A DNA stretch of 37,969 bases, from contig JBGSOW010000031.1 of the NCBI GenBank assembly GCA_041738875.1, forward strand, positions 1 through 37,969, written 5' to 3'. Positions 33,937-37,969 of the stretch are shown here, one piece after another. The first letter of the stretch is position 1, and each line of letters begins with the position of its first letter. This DNA comes from JBGSOW01 sp041738875. Its GTDB lineage: Bacteria; Patescibacteriota; Dojkabacteria; CALFHW01. Made by a program: the position numbers and the translations under genes. The notes under the pieces are model-generated. The model was not told the DNA's origin and did not search any database. It saw nothing but the letters and a program-made list of their open reading frames with translations.

Positions 33937-34008
33937 GGGTCTGTAGCTCAATGGTAGAGCAGTGGCCTTTTAAGCCATTGGTTGGGGGTTCGAGTCCCCC
34001 CGGACCCA
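33937..34008 (+). tRNA. tRNA-Lys (TTT)
   Basis: The 72-nt cloverleaf has acceptor GGGTCTG/CGGACCC (one G-T pair), D-stem GCTC/GAGC, anticodon loop CTTTTAA (anticodon TTT), T-arm GGGGG/CCCCC with GTTCGAGTC, and A73. TATAAT at 33902-33907 may be its -10 box. A small inverted repeat (ACACAA, GTTT, TTGTGT) lies between the box and the tRNA. Confidence 0.95.
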
Positions 34009-34061
34009 CATTGAACTAAGTAAGCAAAAAAGAAAAACAAAACCTGTAGCACAAAATTTTA

Positions 34062-34625
34062 ATGGAAACTTACAAAGGCAAATCAACGTTTTATGCCAAA
34101 ACAAGGAAGGATTGGCGCGATTGGTTGCAGAAAAACCATCAAACTGAGAAATCAGTATGGTTGGTTATTTATAAAAAAGCTAGCAAAACATCCAGCGTTT
34201 ATTATCCCGAAGCCGTAGACGAAGCCCTTTGTTTTGGCTGGATAGATAGTTTGCCAAACAAACGCGATGAGAACAGCTACTATCAATTCTTCAGCAAAAG
34301 AAACCCCAAAAGTAATTGGAGCAAGGTAAATAAAGAAAAAGTGAAAAAGTTAATTAGTGAAGGATTAATGGAGAAAGCTGGTTATGAAATGATTGAAATT
34401 GCTAAAGCAACAGGCACGTGGACAGCTCTAGATGACGTCGATAATCTGATTTTACCGGATGATTTAAAGAGTGCTTTTGAAAAAAATAAAATAGCTTATG
34501 AAAATTGGGAGAAATCTTCACGTTCATATAGAAGAGGGATTCTGGAATTGATTTTGAACGCTAAAAGGCCTGAAACAAGAAAAAAAAGGATAGAGCAAAC
34601 AGTTTTAAATGCCGAAAAACTTTAG
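34062..34625 (+). CDS. YdeI/OmdA family protein
   Basis: The 187-residue protein matches the bacteriocin-protection YdeI/OmpD-associated family: STFYAKTRKDWRDWLQKNH, SVWLVIYKKAS, YYPEAVDEALCFGWIDSL, the YYQFFSKRNPKSNWSKVNK block and a C-terminal WEKSSRSYRRGILELI. Some members are linked to peptide resistance in enterobacteria, but most are uncharacterised. It follows tRNA-Lys by 53 bp. No Shine-Dalgarno sequence is visible. Confidence 0.85.
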   Translation: METYKGKSTFYAKTRKDWRDWLQKNHQTEKSVWLVIYKKASKTSSVYYPEAVDEALCFGWIDSLPNKRDENSYYQFFSKRNPKSNWSKVNKEKVKKLISEGLMEKAGYEMIEIAKATGTWTALDDVDNLILPDDLKSAFEKNKIAYENWEKSSRSYRRGILELILNAKRPETRKKRIEQTVLNAEKL

Positions 34626-34695
34626 TTTATAAAGGCTTAAAATTCAAAGATAATAATTAGAATTAGGCGTATATTTAATTTTTGAATAAACTAGT

Positions 34696-35079
34696 ATGTT
34701 CAATTCATCATTTAGTGGCATGTCGGTCTATAGTCTATCAAAAGCTAAAGATTTCTATACTAATATTTTAGGTTGTAAAATTTTAAGCGAATCAATGGGC
34801 TTAACTTTAGAATTGCCAGGAGGTAATAAGCTATTCATATACGAAAAACAAGACCACACACCAGCTACTTTCACTGTATTAAATTTCGAAGTTTCAGATA
34901 TAAATAGTGCAGCTGCTGATTTGAGAAGCAAAGGTGTGGTTTTTGAGCACTATGAAATGGATGCCACTAAACCCGATGAAAATGGAATTTTCCATTCGCC
35001 CGACAAAGCAAAATACGGACCGAGTATTGCTTGGTTTAAAGATCCAGCAGGAAATATTATTGCTTTGCTCGAGTCTTAA
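34696..35079 (+). CDS. VOC/glyoxalase superfamily protein
   Basis: The 127-residue protein is a two-module VOC fold: SVYSLSKAKDFYTNILGCKI at the N-terminus, LELPGGNKLFIYEK, then FEVSDINSAAADLRSKGVVF and the end IAWFKDPAGNIIALLES. It is distinct from the VOC protein at 13515. The last block, DPAGNIIAL with a following Glu, is typical of metal-site VOC enzymes, but no reaction is assigned. Confidence 0.85.
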   Translation: MFNSSFSGMSVYSLSKAKDFYTNILGCKILSESMGLTLELPGGNKLFIYEKQDHTPATFTVLNFEVSDINSAAADLRSKGVVFEHYEMDATKPDENGIFHSPDKAKYGPSIAWFKDPAGNIIALLES

Positions 35080-35134
35080 ATAGTCCCAATTTATTCAAAG
35101 ATAGCCGGAATTTTGTGAGATTTTCATAAAAGTA

Positions 35135-35163
35135 TTGCACGTAGCTACATTTTGTTGTATTAT
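35135..35163 (+). promoter_or_regulatory. Promoter of the second XRE/membrane pair
   Basis: TTGCAC (35135-35140) and TATTAT (35158-35163) are 17 bp apart, and six bases separate the -10 from the ATG at 35170. The upstream ATG at 35152 lies inside this promoter and is rejected as a start. Confidence 0.7.
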
Positions 35164-35170
35164 TACAACA
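35153..35170. promoter_or_regulatory. Inverted repeat over the -10, likely XRE operator
   Basis: TGTTGTA (35153-35159) and its reverse complement (35164-35170) are separated by TTAT. The repeat exactly covers the -10 box and the predicted transcription start of the XRE gene, so binding would block its own expression. Confidence 0.6.
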
Positions 35171-35427
35171 TGGTAATTAACATATACAACAGATTAAAAA
35201 CATTTAGGGTAAATGCAAATTTATCTAGGAAAGATTTAGCTGAAAAAGTTGGTGTTAATTACCAAACTATCGGGTACCTTGAGAGAGGTGAATATTTTCC
35301 AAGTCTTGAATTGGCTTTAAAGCTAGCTAAGCTTTTTCAGATCCGAGTGGAGGATATTTTTTCTTTAGAGGAGTTCGATAATTTATCTAATTTATTAAAG
35401 ACACGAAATAATGAAGAGGATCTATAG
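35170..35427 (+). CDS. XRE-family HTH regulator (second pair)
   Basis: The 85-residue protein is a Cro/C1-type HTH domain: SRKDLAEKVGVNYQTIGYLE, then GEYFPSLELALKLAKLFQIR, with a short acidic C-terminus. It differs in sequence from the regulator at 17232 but has the same layout. The ATG at 35170 is chosen from the promoter position. Its end overlaps the start of the membrane-protein gene by 17 bp. Confidence 0.88.
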   Translation: MVINIYNRLKTFRVNANLSRKDLAEKVGVNYQTIGYLERGEYFPSLELALKLAKLFQIRVEDIFSLEEFDNLSNLLKTRNNEEDL

Positions 35428-35818
35428 AAAAGTATGGACGGTATTCAGTTACCTGTTCCTTATCCTAATTCTCGCCCTATCGACCCAGTTTTTATCCGAG
35501 TTAGTCTTATTAATCTCGATATTTGTTTTGATAGCTATAGATTTCGCAGTTTATAGGAAACGGTTTTACCTGCTTGCAAATAATCCTGGTGAAAATCTCG
35601 ATGAACGTGAAAACCATGTTCAGAAGAAGGCTTACTGGTATTCGTATATGATAATTGCGACTGCTGTTTTAATTGTCGGGCTTGTATTTACAATTTTCAA
35701 TGATTTGGAGCTATTGAATGGGTTGAATTTTGAGCCAATAGTAAGTAGCCTAGGATTTATATTGTTCTATTTCGTCTATAAACTTCCGATTGCGGTGGTT
35801 TCTTGGATTGAGAAATAG
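35411..35818 (+). CDS. Four-helix membrane protein paired with XRE regulator
   Basis: The 135-residue protein has two hydrophobic hairpins (about 10-50 and 76-130) separated by a charged loop with NPGENLDERENHVQKKAYWY. The loop parallels the DERD loop of the membrane protein at 17450, which indicates the same type (DUF2178 or related). Function is not established; the regulator is translationally coupled upstream. Here the regulator comes first, whereas in the other pair the membrane protein does. Confidence 0.7.
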   Translation: MKRIYRKVWTVFSYLFLILILALSTQFLSELVLLISIFVLIAIDFAVYRKRFYLLANNPGENLDERENHVQKKAYWYSYMIIATAVLIVGLVFTIFNDLELLNGLNFEPIVSSLGFILFYFVYKLPIAVVSWIEK

Positions 35819-35891
35819 ATTTGGATTAGTAGTAATAAAGGGTTGGGCTAGATCAATAGACTGTGGGGAGCTAAATAAATATTAAAGGTGC

Positions 35892-36425
35892 TTAGGTTTT
35901 ACTAGAGTAGTGCTTTAAATATTTTTTAGCTCTTCCTGCGACTGATTTCCTTGGGTCCTTTTCATATTTTTTTAATACTGGAATTAGCCATTCCACAAGC
36001 TCGTTATCTTTTTTACTCCACTCAAAAATTGTCTGCATGGTTGTGTTTAAAACTATCCAGTCCTCGTGGTTTAGTAAATTATGTTTAACAAGATTGATTG
36101 CTTTTTCATGTTGTTCTTTTGTTTGTAGGTGTGTCGTAAGTCTAAAAAGTATGGCGAGTGTCCATTGGGTTGAGGCTTGGTTTATTTTAGAGATCTCACC
36201 AGCAAGTCTATCAAAATACTCATAAACCCAATCAGGATGTTGCAAACAAACTCTTTTGAAAGCATTTGACACTCTGAGTCTGACTAGTTCGTCCTCAGAA
36301 AAATATGTATTGTATAAAGCTTCCAATTTACTTCTGTCTTTCAGAATCATTTCCACAACTTCCAGAGTTTTCCCAAGCGAGTTATGGTGTCCGCCACTTA
36401 ATATTTCTTCGAAATTCTCTTTCAT
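35892..36425 (-). CDS. HEAT-repeat-like protein
   Basis: The 177-residue protein is all alpha-helical and looks like three to four HEAT-like repeats: GKTLEVVEMILKDRSKLEAL, VRLRVSNAFKRVCLQHPDWV, INQASTQWTLAILFRLTT, WIVLNTTMQTIFEWSKK, and VAGRAKKYLKHY. Such proteins bind other macromolecules; no specific role is known. It begins 18 bp after xseB on the same strand, so it may be in the exonuclease VII operon. Confidence 0.65.
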   Translation of the reverse strand: MKENFEEILSGGHHNSLGKTLEVVEMILKDRSKLEALYNTYFSEDELVRLRVSNAFKRVCLQHPDWVYEYFDRLAGEISKINQASTQWTLAILFRLTTHLQTKEQHEKAINLVKHNLLNHEDWIVLNTTMQTIFEWSKKDNELVEWLIPVLKKYEKDPRKSVAGRAKKYLKHYSSKT

Positions 36426-36443
36426 GCTTTGTAAGAATTAGAT

Positions 36444-36647
36444 TTAAATATCGTACTTATCCTTAATCTCTCGGATTTTCAATTCGTAACTCTTCAATTT
36501 ACCGCGGATCTCGCCAACGATTTTCATACCGTCCTCAAATTTTTTTATGCCTTCATCGATATCAATCTCTTCTTGTTCAAAATATTTAGTCAGTTTTTCC
36601 AAATCGGCCAATTTTTCAGTTACTGTTTGATTTTCGCTTTTCGACAT
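36444..36647 (-). CDS. xseB: Exodeoxyribonuclease VII small subunit
   Basis: The 67-residue protein is the small helical subunit of exonuclease VII: LADLEKLTKYFEQEEIDIDE followed by GIKKFEDGMKIVGEIRGKL, the family's two-helix pattern. Several copies wrap the large subunit to form the single-strand-specific nuclease. It lies 31 bp downstream of xseA. Confidence 0.9.
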   Translation of the reverse strand: MSKSENQTVTEKLADLEKLTKYFEQEEIDIDEGIKKFEDGMKIVGEIRGKLKSYELKIREIKDKYDI

Positions 36648-36678
36648 TTTTGTGTTTTTTTAGATTAATTATATTTTA

Positions 36679-37932
36679 TTAATTGTTTGTTATATTTTCA
36701 ATTTTTGATAGTATCTCACCTTTTTTCATTTTAATTGTAATTTTTTCACCGATTTTCAATTTATCTGTGGTTGATATGTATTGATCTTTGTATTTTATTA
36801 GACTATAACCCCGGTCAAGTGTGTGTGTCGGGTCATATGCAGTTAATACTCCTGAAATACCCGAAATCAAAGCGGAAGTGTTGTTGATTTTCCTTGCTAA
36901 AGCATTGTGATTAGATGAAAAGTTATTTATATAGCTATTCCACTTTTCTATTTCCAAGCGAATGCCATTGAAGTTCGAAATAAATAGTCTTTCGCGTTGC
37001 TCGATCTCATTTGAACTAGGAATGGATTTCCTCAGAATCCAATCTAGATTGGTAAATTTATTGATAAATGTTTTTTGATCTTGAATAGAGCGTTGGATGA
37101 TTTCGGCGTTCAGAACCATGTTTGTATGAAGTGTGTCTAGAAAACTGCTATTTTGTTGCACAAGATAATATGCAGCTTGAGAAGGTGTAGAGGCTCGCAG
37201 GTCGCTCACGTAGCAGGAGATCGTCATATCAACCTCATGTCCTACGCCTACGACGACTGGTATGCGGCTGTTGAAAATTGCTTTGGCGACGATTTCAGAA
37301 TTAAAAGATTTTAGATCTTCAAGACTTCCACCTCCGCGAACTAATGCTACGACTTCTGCGTCTGTTCGTCCGATTTTTTCCAAAGCTGCTGCGACTTCAT
37401 ATGCTGAATTTTCGCCTTGGACTAAAACCGGGTAGAAATCAACTTGAAACCCGGCTAAGTTCTCTGCCAAAATTTTGGTGAAATCAGTATATGCAGCCGA
37501 TTCTTTTCCAGTGATCAATGCAATATGGGTTATGAACTTGGGAAGTGGGCGTTTGCGTTCGACAGCAAAAAGCCCTTCTTCTTCCAGCTTTGATTTTAGC
37601 TGCTCGAACGCAGATTTCAGTGCTCCTTCTCCTTGTGGCTGAATACGTGTTGGTTTGAAGTTTAGTTGTCCGTAAGGGGCGTACATCTCGAAATATCCAT
37701 CAACTATAACCTTCATCCCTTCAGTTATTTCCTTTAATCCTTCTACTTTTGGCGCGTAGTTGCTTAGTTTGAGAAGGGCGTTTTCTTTTGCGTCTTTCAG
37801 GTCAAGAAAAACAGCATTATTTTTGGAGAACTTTAGAGAAGAAACTTCCCCTTCAACACGCAAAATGCCTATATCCGACAACACGGAATTTAGTAAATTG
37901 ACTAATTGTGCAACACTTAAAACTTGATCCAT
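36679..37932 (-). CDS. xseA: Exodeoxyribonuclease VII large subunit
   Basis: The large subunit of exonuclease VII cuts single-stranded DNA from both ends into oligonucleotides. The 417-residue protein has the N-terminal OB-fold (about 1-100; LSVAQLVNLLNSVLSDIGIL, VEGEVSSLKFSKNNAVFLDL) and the catalytic domain (HIALITGKESAAYTDF, ALVRGGGSLEDLKSFNSEIV, VVGVGHEVDMTISCYVSDLRASTPSQAA). A coiled-coil region (about 255-350) and a C-terminal LDRGYSLIKY beta segment follow. A TAAAAT (37938-37943) ends five bases before the ATG. Confidence 0.93.
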   Translation of the reverse strand: MDQVLSVAQLVNLLNSVLSDIGILRVEGEVSSLKFSKNNAVFLDLKDAKENALLKLSNYAPKVEGLKEITEGMKVIVDGYFEMYAPYGQLNFKPTRIQPQGEGALKSAFEQLKSKLEEEGLFAVERKRPLPKFITHIALITGKESAAYTDFTKILAENLAGFQVDFYPVLVQGENSAYEVAAALEKIGRTDAEVVALVRGGGSLEDLKSFNSEIVAKAIFNSRIPVVVGVGHEVDMTISCYVSDLRASTPSQAAYYLVQQNSSFLDTLHTNMVLNAEIIQRSIQDQKTFINKFTNLDWILRKSIPSSNEIEQRERLFISNFNGIRLEIEKWNSYINNFSSNHNALARKINNTSALISGISGVLTAYDPTHTLDRGYSLIKYKDQYISTTDKLKIGEKITIKMKKGEILSKIENITNN

Positions 37933-37969
37933 GATTAATTTTAGAACAGGGGTGCGACATTTCCTAGAA

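Noticed and set aside
35152..35169. Upstream ATG at 35152 as start of the XRE gene
   Set aside because: It lies between the -35 and the end of the -10 box, before the expected transcription start; ATG 35170 fits both promoter and family.

Overview
The window is AT-rich, densely coded bacterial DNA with genes on both strands, three single tRNA genes, no rRNA, no intact insertion sequence and no CRISPR array. TGA is used as a stop, so there is no recoding. Large anchored beta-helix, PEGA and Cys-rich surface proteins, a DUF5665 protein, a ribosomal protein L19 with an acidic tail, and a sparse metabolic repertoire suggest a Patescibacteria (CPR) type bacterium. That placement is an inference; no marker in the window settles it.

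Layout. 1-2164: the 5' part of a cyclopropane fatty acid synthase gene, an aldo/keto reductase-fold protein and a dinD remnant. 2260-7136: two large surface proteins (PEGA/beta-propeller; double beta-helix). 7146-12775: small-molecule enzymes (a shortened SDR, a D-2-hydroxyacid dehydrogenase, an NAD-dependent epimerase), two HD phosphohydrolases and two unknown proteins. 12836-19421: an accessory-looking stretch with VOC, 2H phosphoesterase, MFS, quinone oxidoreductase and cupin genes, a decayed DUF6922/AbiEii toxin-antitoxin pair and an XRE/membrane-protein pair. 19562-25285: cold-shock protein, AI-2E family permease, a channel with an RCK-like domain, an anchored protein with its DUF5665 partner, and a Cys-rich surface protein. 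25315-33906: tRNA-Asp, trhO, rarA, tRNA-Leu, a GT2 and a double-GT4 glycosyltransferase, recX, rplS and rnhB. 33937-37932: tRNA-Lys, YdeI and VOC proteins, a second XRE/membrane pair, a HEAT-like protein, xseB and xseA.

Expression. Many genes have a clear -10 hexamer (TATAAT, TAATAT, TAGAAT, TATTAT) ending only 5-8 nt before the start codon, several with a -35 box at exactly 17 bp, and no Shine-Dalgarno sequence. This predicts widespread leaderless mRNAs, and the spacing was used here to choose several starts. Three small regulator modules carry inverted repeats in their promoter regions, as expected for autoregulation.

Most notable: the leaderless promoter pattern; the decayed toxin-antitoxin module with a 16-bp palindrome over its -10; long perfect inverted repeats inside coding sequence (14-bp arms at 2072-2101, 13-bp arms at 22820-22850, a GC-rich 9-bp pair at 26774-26798); enzyme-fold proteins missing key parts (an AKR without Asp and Lys, an SDR lacking about 76 residues, a channel with a TGLGA filter); and an HD phosphohydrolase next to an unrecognised 279-residue protein.
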